Of a stretch of 8,281 nt of DNA, positions 1 to 6,383 are shown piece after piece. The stretch comes from an uncultured Burkholderiales bacterium (GTDB lineage Bacteria; Pseudomonadota; Gammaproteobacteria; Burkholderiales; Thiobacillaceae), in contig CALAMX010000007.1 of assembly GCA_937925755.1 (NCBI GenBank), forward strand, positions 1 to 8,281, written 5' to 3'. A program made the position numbers and the translations under genes. Position 1 is the first letter of the stretch. Each line of letters opens with the position of its first letter. Below the pieces are notes generated by a model, which saw nothing but the letters and a program-made list of their open reading frames with translations, was not told the DNA's origin and made no database searches.

Positions 1-1
1 G

Positions 2-493
2 CTCGATCAGCTCAATCTGGCTTGGTTCGCCGCCGTCGCCCTGGAGATGGCCGCACTGGGGGCGTTCACTGCCTGCCTGCTGCGACCGGGGCACTATGTG
101 AGCGCCTTGGTGCTGCTGTTCCTGCTCGCCTTCGCCGTCAAGCTGCTGGCGGCCACCCTGCTGCTCAAGCTAAGGGTGGTTGGCGGCGTGCTCTCTCTGG
201 AGACCCTGGCCGCCTTCCTCCTCGCGTTTTGGCTCTTGCTCACGCCGTGGGTGTCGCGGCATCGGCCACTGGCCGCCTTCGGCCTGCTCACTGCCATCCT
301 GCTCCTGCGTTTGGGGCTCGGCGGCCTTGAGCTGCCCAAATCGACCCTGCTCAACATCGTCGGGCTGGCGAAGGCGGTGGCCGCCCTGTGGCCTTGGGTC
401 GCGCTACTCACACTGTTGGCCATGGTCCTGGTACGCAGACATCCCCCGAGCCGGCGGCTGGCAAGGGAGATGGCCCGGGTATTGACGAAATAA
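2..493 (+). CDS. C-terminal part of an integral membrane protein, probably VanZ family (5'-truncated by window edge)
   Basis: The reading frame is open from base 2 to a TAA at 491-493, giving 163 visible residues. There is an internal ATG at 47, but the sequence before it (LDQLNLAWFAAVALE) continues the same hydrophobic pattern, so the true start is probably outside the window. The protein is almost entirely hydrophobic, with about five likely membrane segments split by short basic loops (LRPGHY, WVSRHRP). It ends in a basic cytoplasmic tail (RRHPPSRRLAREMARVLTK). The pattern of a Leu/Ala-rich block followed by LLNIVGLAKAVAALWPW resembles, from memory, the C-terminal extension of VanZ-family proteins in Beta- and Gammaproteobacteria. 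I could not check this. The next gene starts 49 bases downstream on the same strand and itself carries VanZ-like units, which supports a shared role in a surface-polysaccharide locus. That the frame is a real membrane protein is likely; the VanZ assignment is tentative. Confidence 0.6.
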   Translation, partial: LDQLNLAWFAAVALEMAALGAFTACLLRPGHYVSALVLLFLLAFAVKLLAATLLLKLRVVGGVLSLETLAAFLLAFWLLLTPWVSRHRPLAAFGLLTAILLLRLGLGGLELPKSTLLNIVGLAKAVAALWPWVALLTLLAMVLVRRHPPSRRLAREMARVLTK

Positions 494-542
494 CCGCTGT
501 AGATCTGAATTCGCCGACAGCACACCCAGCCGGAGATCCGAA

Positions 543-3500
543 ATGAATCAGGGCCAACGGCGCCGACACCCCCCCCAACCTCTAGCAACAGCAGCCCCCT
601 CCCTCGTTCTGCCATGGTTGGCCTATGTAGCCTTCGTCGTCTATGGCAGCCTGGTTCCCTTCGACTATCGGCCCCGTCCCTGGGGCGAGGCCTGGGAGCT
701 GTTCCAGCACATCCGCTTGCTGAACGTCGGCGCCCAGGGCCGCGCGGACTGGATTGCGAACGGCGTGCTCTATCTGCCGCTCGCCTTCCTGACCGTCCAG
801 GTATTGGCGGGCAGGCGACGGTGCCCCTCGCTGCTCACCGCGGGGACGGCCTTGCTGTTTTGCCTTGGCTTGGCCGTGACAGTGGAGTTCGTTCAGCTCT
901 TCTTCCCGCCCCGGACGGTGTCGCTGAACGACTTGCTGGCCGAAGGCATCGGCAGCCTGCTCGGCATTGGTCTTGCGACGATTTGGGGAGAGCGCTTCCG
1001 GGGCTTTGTTGCTGACATGGCGCGCGACCACGCGCAACTCTCCACACGCATGCTCAAGGCCTACGCCTTCGCCTACGTGGCCATTAGCCTGTTTCCCTAC
1101 GACTTCCTGCTGTCGATGGCGGAGCTGACGGCGAAGATACAGTCCGGCGCTTGGGGTTGGTTCATCGCCCCCGGCACCTGGCATGGCGGCCTCGGTCTCA
1201 GCGTGGCCAAGCCCCTCGGCGAGGCGCTGGCGACGGCCCCCCTGGGTTATCTGGTCTGTCGCCTGCGACCCCGGACCCGCTGCTGGACGGCCGCCAGGGC
1301 ATTGGCCGCGGGGGCGGTGCTGGGAGGGCTTATCGAGATTGTGCAGTTCTTCATCGTCTCCGGCATCAGCCAAGGCCTGTCCCTGGCAACCCGCGCCCTT
1401 GGCTTTTATGCAGGCGTCTGGCTTGCGCGCCAGGACGGCGCGTTACATCCCAGCCGGCTCGCGTCGATCGCCAGACGCCATCTTTTCGTCCTCAGCGGCC
1501 TTTATCTGCTCGCGCTGGTGACCGTGAACGGCTGGTTCGAGCAACGCTGGCAGGGTATGGAGCAGGCCATGCGCGTGCTCGCCGAGCTGCGTTTCCTGCC
1601 CTTCTACTATCACTATTACACCACCGAACAGGCAGCCTTGCAGAGCGTGACGGCCGTGGCCCTGATGTACGCCCCCATCGGCCTGCTGACCTGGGCCACT
1701 TGGTCGCCACCCGCCCTGGCGCTACTATTTGGATTCCTGGCAGCAGCCTTCATGGAAACCAGCAAGCTGTTCCTGGAGGGCTTGCGCCCCGACCCGACCA
1801 ATGCCCTGCTGGCCGGTTTGGCGGCCTGGGCATGCGCGCATCTAGTCAGCCGACTGGCCAGCACAGCGCGCCTGTCGACGCCTCTGGCAGCTACTCCGAT
1901 GCAGGCGCAAGTCGATGCCGGCCAACCCGGGCACAGGGCGGCGTTCCCCTTGGCCAGCCGCGAGCCGGAAGCGCCCTACCCGTTGCCGGGCGGGCCCTTC
2001 CCCCGCATACGCCTGCAGACACCGTCCTGGCGCGGTCTTGCCCTCATTGCGGGTGGCCTGGCCGCTGCCGCCTGGGGGGTGGCAACCTTTCCTTTACATC
2101 CATTGCTGCTCGGTTTGATGTTGGGCGGTTATGCGCTGCTCATCTGGCGCCATCCGCAGGCCATGCTGGTGGTCCTACCGGCCGCCTTGCCGCTGCTCGA
2201 CCTCGCCCCTTGGAGCGGTCGTTTCTTCCTCGACGAGTTCGACCTGTTGCTGCTGCTCAGCGTAGTCATCGGTTACGCGCGTCTACCCCCGGTCATTGGC
2301 CGCCATCGGCCTGACCCGCTCCTGCGCTTGACCTTCACCCTGCTGGCACTGTCCTATGCCGTAGGGCTTGCGCGCGGCTTACTGCCCTGGTCGACACCCG
2401 ACGTCAACGCCTTGAGTCACTATTACAGCGACCTCAACGCCCTGCGCGTCGCCAAAGGGGCCATCTGGGCCTTTTTACTCTACGGGCTCCTGTCCCGCAT
2501 GCAGGTCCACCTGCCGCGTGTGCAAGAGCGTCTTGGCTTGGGCATGGTACTGGGGTTGGCCGGGACAGTGGCGGTGGTATTCTGGGAACGCCTGACCTTT
2601 CCGGGGCTCACCAACTTCGCCGACGTCTATCGAGTCACCGGTCCCTTCTCGCAGATGCATACGGGCGGAGCCGACCTCGAGGCCTATCTTACGCTGTGCG
2701 TGCCTTTCCTACTGTATCTCACGTACATGCGGCGCGGCTGGCTGGTCAAGTCGGCCGGCAGCATCCTGCTCTTGGCCACGACCTACGCCATGATGGTGAC
2801 CTTCGCCCGCATCGGGTATGCGGCCTACGTGGTGGCCTTGCTGCTGACCCTGTTCATGCTGTTGCTGGCGCGAGCTCGCCGTGCCGGCCGGTTGCCCTGG
2901 CAAGCGGCCATCGCCGTGGTCACCCTGACCGCGCTGACCATGGCGGTGGCATGGCCGGTCTGGCGCGGTACCTTCACGCAGGAACGACTGGCGCGATCAG
3001 GCACGGATCTCAAGACCCGCATAGACCACTGGCGTGCCGTCCTGGCCTTGCGCGACCCGGATTGGAGCACGGCTGCCTTCGGCATGGGCCTGGGTAGTTA
3101 TCCGCAGACCCACGCCTGGCGCAGCGCGGACGTACACGCCGCCACGTTTCAACTACAGACCGAGAAAGGAAACATTTTCCTACGCCTGGGCGCGGGCAGC
3201 CCTTTGTACGTCGAGCAGTTCGTCGCCGTGCGGCCAGGGGAGGACTACCACCTGGCCCTCGCCCTGCGCAGCGCCCAGCCAGGTGCCGCCTTGAGCATGT
3301 CCCTGTGCGAGAAGTGGCTGCTCACCTCGGCGCGCTGTGAATTTTTGCGCATCGCCATCCCGACCGCCGGCGCGTGGGTGTTTTTCGACGACATCCCCCT
3401 CCATTCCGGCGAAGTGGGAAACACCCCCTGGTACGCCCAGCGACCAGTCAAACTTTCCTTGTACAACGCGGATGCCGGCACGGTGGTGGACGTCGATCAG

Positions 3501-3863
3501 TTGCGACTACAGACGGCGGATGGACGCAACCTGCTCGACAACGGAGATTTCGATCGCGGCATGGATCATTGGTTCTTCAGTGTCGACAACGACCTGCCCT
3601 GGCATATCTGGTCTTTGCCGGTGACCTTGCTGTTCGAGCAGGGTTGGATGGGCGTGTTGGCCTTCGCCCTCCTCCTCTTGCTGGCGATCAGCCGGGCGGT
3701 GCGCACCGCTTGGCAGGGTGACGCGCTGGCGGTCCCGCCTTTTGCCGCCTTGATGGGCTTTCTAGTGCTGGGCAGCATGGACAGCCTCATCGACAGCCCG
3801 CGTATCCTCCTGCTGGTGCTGTCGATCGCTTGGCTGGCGGCACGACGCCTCAGGGCATCATGA
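543..3863 (+). CDS. VanZ-like (x3) / O-antigen ligase-type membrane fusion protein with inserted CBM-like loop domain
   Basis: A 1106-residue protein. The start is the ATG at 543, with GGAG at 532-535 seven bases upstream. Residues about 20-440 look like three VanZ-like units. Each has a hydrophobic opening with a short F/P-rich motif (SLVPFDY at 36, SLFPYDF at 182, RFLPFYY at 350) and a later E-x2-Q/K-x-F helix (E115, E265, E405). The first unit keeps PPRTVSLND and the third keeps RPDPTN, as in the VanZ consensus; the second is degenerate. A soluble Pro/Ala-rich linker (about 440-495) follows. Residues about 496-1100 form a polytopic O-antigen ligase/polymerase-like domain. R756 (TFARIGY), R826 (TRIDHW), H1021 (PWHIWS) and the FEQGWMG motif match positions typical of WaaL/Wzy_C proteins. 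Residues about 866-1010 are a beta-rich stretch ending NLLDNGDFDRGMDHW, resembling a carbohydrate-binding module in the large extracytoplasmic loop. The likely role is transfer or polymerisation of lipid-linked glycans at the inner membrane; substrate unknown. It probably forms an operon with the upstream gene. Confidence 0.85.
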   Translation: MNQGQRRRHPPQPLATAAPSLVLPWLAYVAFVVYGSLVPFDYRPRPWGEAWELFQHIRLLNVGAQGRADWIANGVLYLPLAFLTVQVLAGRRRCPSLLTAGTALLFCLGLAVTVEFVQLFFPPRTVSLNDLLAEGIGSLLGIGLATIWGERFRGFVADMARDHAQLSTRMLKAYAFAYVAISLFPYDFLLSMAELTAKIQSGAWGWFIAPGTWHGGLGLSVAKPLGEALATAPLGYLVCRLRPRTRCWTAARALAAGAVLGGLIEIVQFFIVSGISQGLSLATRALGFYAGVWLARQDGALHPSRLASIARRHLFVLSGLYLLALVTVNGWFEQRWQGMEQAMRVLAELRFLPFYYHYYTTEQAALQSVTAVALMYAPIGLLTWATWSPPALALLFGFLAAAFMETSKLFLEGLRPDPTNALLAGLAAWACAHLVSRLASTARLSTPLAATPMQAQVDAGQPGHRAAFPLASREPEAPYPLPGGPFPRIRLQTPSWRGLALIAGGLAAAAWGVATFPLHPLLLGLMLGGYALLIWRHPQAMLVVLPAALPLLDLAPWSGRFFLDEFDLLLLLSVVIGYARLPPVIGRHRPDPLLRLTFTLLALSYAVGLARGLLPWSTPDVNALSHYYSDLNALRVAKGAIWAFLLYGLLSRMQVHLPRVQERLGLGMVLGLAGTVAVVFWERLTFPGLTNFADVYRVTGPFSQMHTGGADLEAYLTLCVPFLLYLTYMRRGWLVKSAGSILLLATTYAMMVTFARIGYAAYVVALLLTLFMLLLARARRAGRLPWQAAIAVVTLTALTMAVAWPVWRGTFTQERLARSGTDLKTRIDHWRAVLALRDPDWSTAAFGMGLGSYPQTHAWRSADVHAATFQLQTEKGNIFLRLGAGSPLYVEQFVAVRPGEDYHLALALRSAQPGAALSMSLCEKWLLTSARCEFLRIAIPTAGAWVFFDDIPLHSGEVGNTPWYAQRPVKLSLYNADAGTVVDVDQLRLQTADGRNLLDNGDFDRGMDHWFFSVDNDLPWHIWSLPVTLLFEQGWMGVLAFALLLLLAISRAVRTAWQGDALAVPPFAALMGFLVLGSMDSLIDSPRILLLVLSIAWLAARRLRAS
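569..576 (+). repeat. C8 homopolymer tract at codons 9-12 of the VanZ/ligase gene
   Basis: Eight consecutive C residues cover the end of codon 9 (His), codons 10-11 (Pro-Pro) and the first base of codon 12 (Gln). The tract begins 26 bases after the start of the ATG. Mononucleotide tracts near the 5' end of surface-glycan genes are a known basis of phase variation through slipped-strand mispairing. A one-base change here would shift the frame of the remaining 1090 or so codons. Eight C is short for a proven contingency locus and is less surprising in GC-rich DNA, so a regulatory role is only possible. Confidence 0.35.
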
Positions 3864-3898
3864 GGTTTGACTCAGATCGAAGCACCGGGCCTTGCCAG

Positions 3899-3936
3899 CA
3901 CCAGGGTGGACTCCGTCACCAGAGTCCCTGGTGTTT
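3899..3936 (+). terminator. Probable transcription terminator hairpin after the ligase gene
   Basis: The outer arms CACCAG (3899-3904) and CTGGTG (3928-3933) are exact complements. The inner arms GGACTC (3908-3913) and GAGTCC (3922-3927) also match exactly. A 3-base bulge GGT lies on the left side and the loop is 8 bases, giving 12 base pairs in all. Only three T follow (TTTGCAT), so it is weaker than a textbook intrinsic terminator. It lies in the 81-bp gap between two convergent genes, 35 bases after the + strand stop and 8 bases past the - strand stop. It could serve both directions, although no T-run follows on the - strand. Confidence 0.6.
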
Positions 3937-3944
3937 GCATCTTG

Positions 3945-4346
3945 TTATGGGCAGCTTGTGTAGCCCGGCTTGAACGTGGCACCACTGACCACCACGCTGC
4001 CATTGGGTGCGCAGAAGTCGTAGGAACCGGACCCCGTCCCGTGCACGGTGTAGCCATAGCAGATGCCGCCGGTGTAACAGTAGGTCACGATGTTCCGGGA
4101 GATGCTCCAGGTTCCGACCTGCTTGCTAGGGTCAATGGGGTGCCCCGGCCCCTTTTTGTAATCCCATAGCTGGCCACCGCTGCGGTGCTGTTCCTGCCAC
4201 ACCTCACTGCCGCGGGTGGCGCAGACCGTGTTGCCAATGATCAGGCTGTTGAGGGCAGCACCTGTCACCCGGGTGGTGGGGGAACAGTCGGCCATGGCCA
4301 GGGTGGACGCGAAAAGGACGCCTCCGATCACTATCGTGCACTTCAT
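3945..4346 (-). CDS. Small secreted cysteine-rich protein of unknown function
   Basis: A 133-residue protein starting at ATG 4344-4346. A strong ribosome-binding site AGGAGA (complement of 4353-4358) is six bases before it, which fixes the start. The first 19 residues form a Sec signal peptide: K2, a hydrophobic core IVIGGVLFASTLA, and an AMA cleavage site before D20. The mature part of about 114 residues has six cysteines (C21, C42, C90, C96, C112, C132), an even number that would suit three disulfides in the periplasm or outside the cell. It is rich in Gly, Ser, Thr, Tyr and Trp, with stretches such as EVWQEQHRSGGQLWDYKKG and GTGSGSYDFCAPNG. This suggests a compact beta fold. I recognise no catalytic motif or named family. 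It is convergent with the ligase gene and has its own promoter and an unusual leader, so it is probably expressed independently of the operon upstream. The signal peptide, start site and cysteine pattern make a real gene very likely. Confidence 0.8.
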   Translation of the reverse strand: MKCTIVIGGVLFASTLAMADCSPTTRVTGAALNSLIIGNTVCATRGSEVWQEQHRSGGQLWDYKKGPGHPIDPSKQVGTWSISRNIVTYCYTGGICYGYTVHGTGSGSYDFCAPNGSVVVSGATFKPGYTSCP

Positions 4347-4360
4347 GACAGTTCTCCTAA

Positions 4361-4394
4361 CGTATTGCGGCTCGATCCGTATTACGGCTCGATC
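4361..4394 (-). repeat. 17-bp tandem direct repeat in the leader of the small secreted protein gene
   Basis: Bases 4361-4377 (CGTATTGCGGCTCGATC) and 4378-4394 (CGTATTACGGCTCGATC) abut exactly and differ at one position (G/A). The pair lies between the candidate -10 box and the ribosome-binding site, so it would be transcribed into the leader. Across the junction, CCGTATTACGG (4377-4387) is an 11-base inverted repeat with a one-base centre. The layout could be a pair of protein-binding sites or simply a recent local duplication; the sequence alone cannot decide. Confidence 0.75.
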
Positions 4395-4411
4395 ACAGCA
4401 GGTTGCTGGCG

Positions 4412-4441
4412 ATGATAGATCCTAGAGCAATCCTCAAGCAA
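4412..4441 (-). promoter_or_regulatory. Candidate sigma-70 promoter for the small secreted protein gene
   Basis: On the - strand, TTGCTT (complement of 4436-4441) is followed after 18 bases by TATCAT (complement of 4412-4417). These match the -35 and -10 consensus at 4 of 6 (TTGACA) and 4 of 6 (TATAAT) positions. The surrounding DNA is noticeably richer in AT than the coding regions. Transcription would begin near 4404, leaving a leader of roughly 60 bases that contains the tandem repeat and the AGGAGA ribosome-binding site. Confidence 0.5.
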
Positions 4442-4542
4442 GATTTACGCCATAAGAATTATCGTGTTGAGAATCAATGCCCTATCCAAACATCACTGGT
4501 ACCGCAGCAGGCGAGTGTAAGATTTTCCGACAGTCCTCCCCA

Positions 4543-5844
4543 TTATTCGAGTCCCAGTATAAAAGTCCGCGCCGGTGAGGGACACGGTCCGCGCACACAG
4601 GCCCCTATCTCACACCCGACGCGGGGCCGGCCGTCGTAATCCAGGCGAGCCTCGGCATGCTCGTCGAGACCAGCACCTGAGGTCGCGTTGTCACAGACGT
4701 ACGCCATCCTCGGGGCGAGATCGAGTCTCGCGAGATCCGCGACAGGGCGCAGAAGCCAACGTGTGGCCTCATGCAGGCGACCCGCAAGATTGTCATGCGG
4801 GTCTGCCCCTAGGAGAGGGGTTGCGGCCAATACCAGATTATTGAACACCCGCCATGGCCCATCCCTCTGGCCCTCACGGCGACGCAGGGCGATGCCCTCG
4901 TCGCGGGCCAGTACCGTATTCTGAAAGATATCGATGCGGCGCGGCACGTCGTTGTGCGGCTGGATGCGCACCGCCGGCCCATGGTGGTTGACGAAGATGT
5001 TGTTGTAGAGCGCCACGTTGCCCTCGCCCTGGAACAGGGCCTCGGTGGGGTTCTGCCAGAACAGGTTGGCATAGATGAGGTAGCGGTCCTCAGCCCCCTC
5101 GCCCATCAGGGGCCAGTGGCCAACCAGGACGTTTGGCCGGGCCATGGGACCGGTGGAGCCACCCGCCGACTTGTCGAAGAGGTTGCGGCGAATCACGGTG
5201 TCGTGGCGCTGGCCGGCGCCAGGCATGCCCGCGGGGCGCGACCGCTGGTGCTTGATCTGCAGGTTGTAGCCCAGGGTGTCACGCACGCGGTTATGCTCGA
5301 TCAGGCCGGCGACGAAGGGTGCCTCGCCATTGGAGTTGCCGAAGTACATGCCGGTGCCCACGCGCTCGATGCGGTTGCCGCGCACCACCCAACCGAATGC
5401 GGGGCATTTGCTGGAGATGCCGACGTTTTGCTGGCTGGCGTCATGGTCGTGGATGTATAGGTTCTCCAGGGTGACGAAGTGGGCGAAGCGGGCATGGCCC
5501 TCGGCCTTGACGGCGTCCACTGGGAGGTGCTGGCCATCGAGCTCTAGGTTGCGGATGACCACGTGGCGGACGTTGATGAGACTCACCGTGTTGGCACCGC
5601 GGCGCGCCAGGAAGCGGGCGCGCGGCCCATCGGCCGGCCCCTCGATGACGACGGGAAGTTCGGCTGTGCCTTCCAGGCCGTGGAGCGGCAGCCCCTGGGT
5701 GTAGTCGCCTGCGGCGAGCAGGAGGCGGTCGCCGGCCTTGAGCCGGCTGAGATAGGACCGGTAGTCCTCGGGACCGGCGCGGTATTCGGTCGCCAGGGCG
5801 GCAAGTGCGCATAGCCCCAGAGTGATGGCGATCAGTCGGTGCAT
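4543..5844 (-). CDS. Exported right-handed parallel beta-helix repeat protein
   Basis: A 433-residue protein. I chose ATG 5842-5844 because it opens directly into a signal peptide (residues 1-18, cleavage ALA before TEY). It also overlaps the end of aroK by 13 bases; the longer frame reading back into aroK gives an Arg/Pro-rich shadow. A GGAGA sits immediately before the ATG. The mature protein shows the short beta-strand/turn rungs of pectin-lyase-like folds: VRHVVIRNLELDG (92-104), FVTLENLYIHDHD (123-135), GWVVRGNRIERVGTGMYFGN (151-170), YLIYANLFWQN (255-265) and IDIFQNTVLARDEGIAL (304-320). An N-terminal LKAGDRLLLAAGDYTQ (35-50) and a C-terminal YDGRPRVGCEIGA (403-415) are typical of secreted beta-helix proteins. 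Such proteins bind or cleave polysaccharides, but no lyase catalytic set was identified, so substrate and activity are unknown. C147, C384, C411, C416 and C421 could form disulfides. It is the last gene of the DUF721-aroK operon. Confidence 0.85.
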   Translation of the reverse strand: MHRLIAITLGLCALAALATEYRAGPEDYRSYLSRLKAGDRLLLAAGDYTQGLPLHGLEGTAELPVVIEGPADGPRARFLARRGANTVSLINVRHVVIRNLELDGQHLPVDAVKAEGHARFAHFVTLENLYIHDHDASQQNVGISSKCPAFGWVVRGNRIERVGTGMYFGNSNGEAPFVAGLIEHNRVRDTLGYNLQIKHQRSRPAGMPGAGQRHDTVIRRNLFDKSAGGSTGPMARPNVLVGHWPLMGEGAEDRYLIYANLFWQNPTEALFQGEGNVALYNNIFVNHHGPAVRIQPHNDVPRRIDIFQNTVLARDEGIALRRREGQRDGPWRVFNNLVLAATPLLGADPHDNLAGRLHEATRWLLRPVADLARLDLAPRMAYVCDNATSGAGLDEHAEARLDYDGRPRVGCEIGACVRGPCPSPARTFILGLE

Positions 5845-6383
5845 TCTCCGTCCGCCTGCAGCTGCGCCGCGCGCTCGGCCAGGCAGCGCTGCAACTTGGC
5901 AACCAGGCTTGCGACGCTCTGCCGGCCGGTGTCGAGGACGATGTGCGCCGTCTCTAGATAGAGCGGGTGGCGCACGGCGTAGAGCTCCTGCAGCTTCCTC
6001 AGAGGGTCGGCGGTCGCCAGCAGCGGCCGGTTGCGGTCGTGCCGGGTGCGCAACCACAGCTCCTGCGGTTGGGCATGCAGATAGACGACGGTGCCGCGCG
6101 TCTTCAGGCGCTGCCGGTTGTCCGGGTCGAGCACGGCGCCACCGCCGGTGGCGAGCACGATGCCCTGGCGCTGGGTGAGCTCGTCGATCATGGCCGACTC
6201 GCGTCGCCGGAAGCCCACCTCGCCCTCGATCTCGAAGATGGTGGGGATGGATACGCCACAGCGGGCGACGATCTCATGGTCGGAATCGACGAAACTCAAG
6301 CCCCGCTCGCGGGCGAGTACGCGGCCGACAGTGGTCTTGCCGGCGCCCATGAGGCCGATGAGGAAGATGTTTTCACGGGACAT
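5832..6383 (-). CDS. aroK: Shikimate kinase
   Basis: A 183-residue protein, close to the usual length of about 175. It phosphorylates shikimate to shikimate 3-phosphate with ATP, the fifth step of the chorismate pathway, in the cytoplasm. The family signature is complete: P-loop GLMGAGKTT (10-18) with K16; shikimate-binding D35 in FVDSDHEI; R59-R61 in FRRRES; the glycine loop TGGGAV (79-84); the lid segment RNRPLL (117-122) with R119; and R138 in YAVRHPLY, matching the C-terminal substrate arginine. The start is ATG 6381-6383, fitting the usual N-terminus just before the first beta strand (NIFLIGLMG). There is no clear Shine-Dalgarno sequence, and the start overlaps the upstream DUF721 gene by 11 bases, so translation is probably coupled. 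Its end overlaps the beta-helix gene by 13 bases. In many Proteobacteria aroK is followed by aroB; here it is not, which is unusual. Whether another copy exists elsewhere cannot be told. Confidence 0.96.
   Translation of the reverse strand: MSRENIFLIGLMGAGKTTVGRVLARERGLSFVDSDHEIVARCGVSIPTIFEIEGEVGFRRRESAMIDELTQRQGIVLATGGGAVLDPDNRQRLKTRGTVVYLHAQPQELWLRTRHDRNRPLLATADPLRKLQELYAVRHPLYLETAHIVLDTGRQSVASLVAKLQRCLAERAAQLQADGECTD

Noticed and set aside
94..615. Long - strand open frame of 173 codons opposite the first gene
   Set aside because: Rich in Arg, Ser and Ala with no family pattern. It lies antisense to a clear hydrophobic membrane protein and is a by-product of GC-rich codon use.
582..1373. 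- strand open frame of 263 codons inside the VanZ region
   Set aside because: Low-complexity Gly/Gln/Arg/Ala composition and no motif, antisense to the well-supported VanZ-like units.
1151..2314. + strand open frame of 387 codons in another frame of the large fusion gene
   Set aside because: Arg/Pro/Ala-rich translation without motifs. The overlapping frame gives coherent membrane helices and family signatures.
5788..5844. Lipoprotein signal in the beta-helix protein (cysteine at residue 12, LGLC)
   Set aside because: The residue before Cys is Leu rather than Gly, Ala or Ser, and the hydrophobic core continues past it to an ordinary ALA cleavage site.
5845..6057. Extended start (ATG 6055-6057) for the beta-helix protein
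   Set aside because: It would add 71 Arg/Pro/Ala-rich residues before an otherwise perfect signal peptide and lie wholly within aroK. The ATG at 5842-5844 is far more credible.
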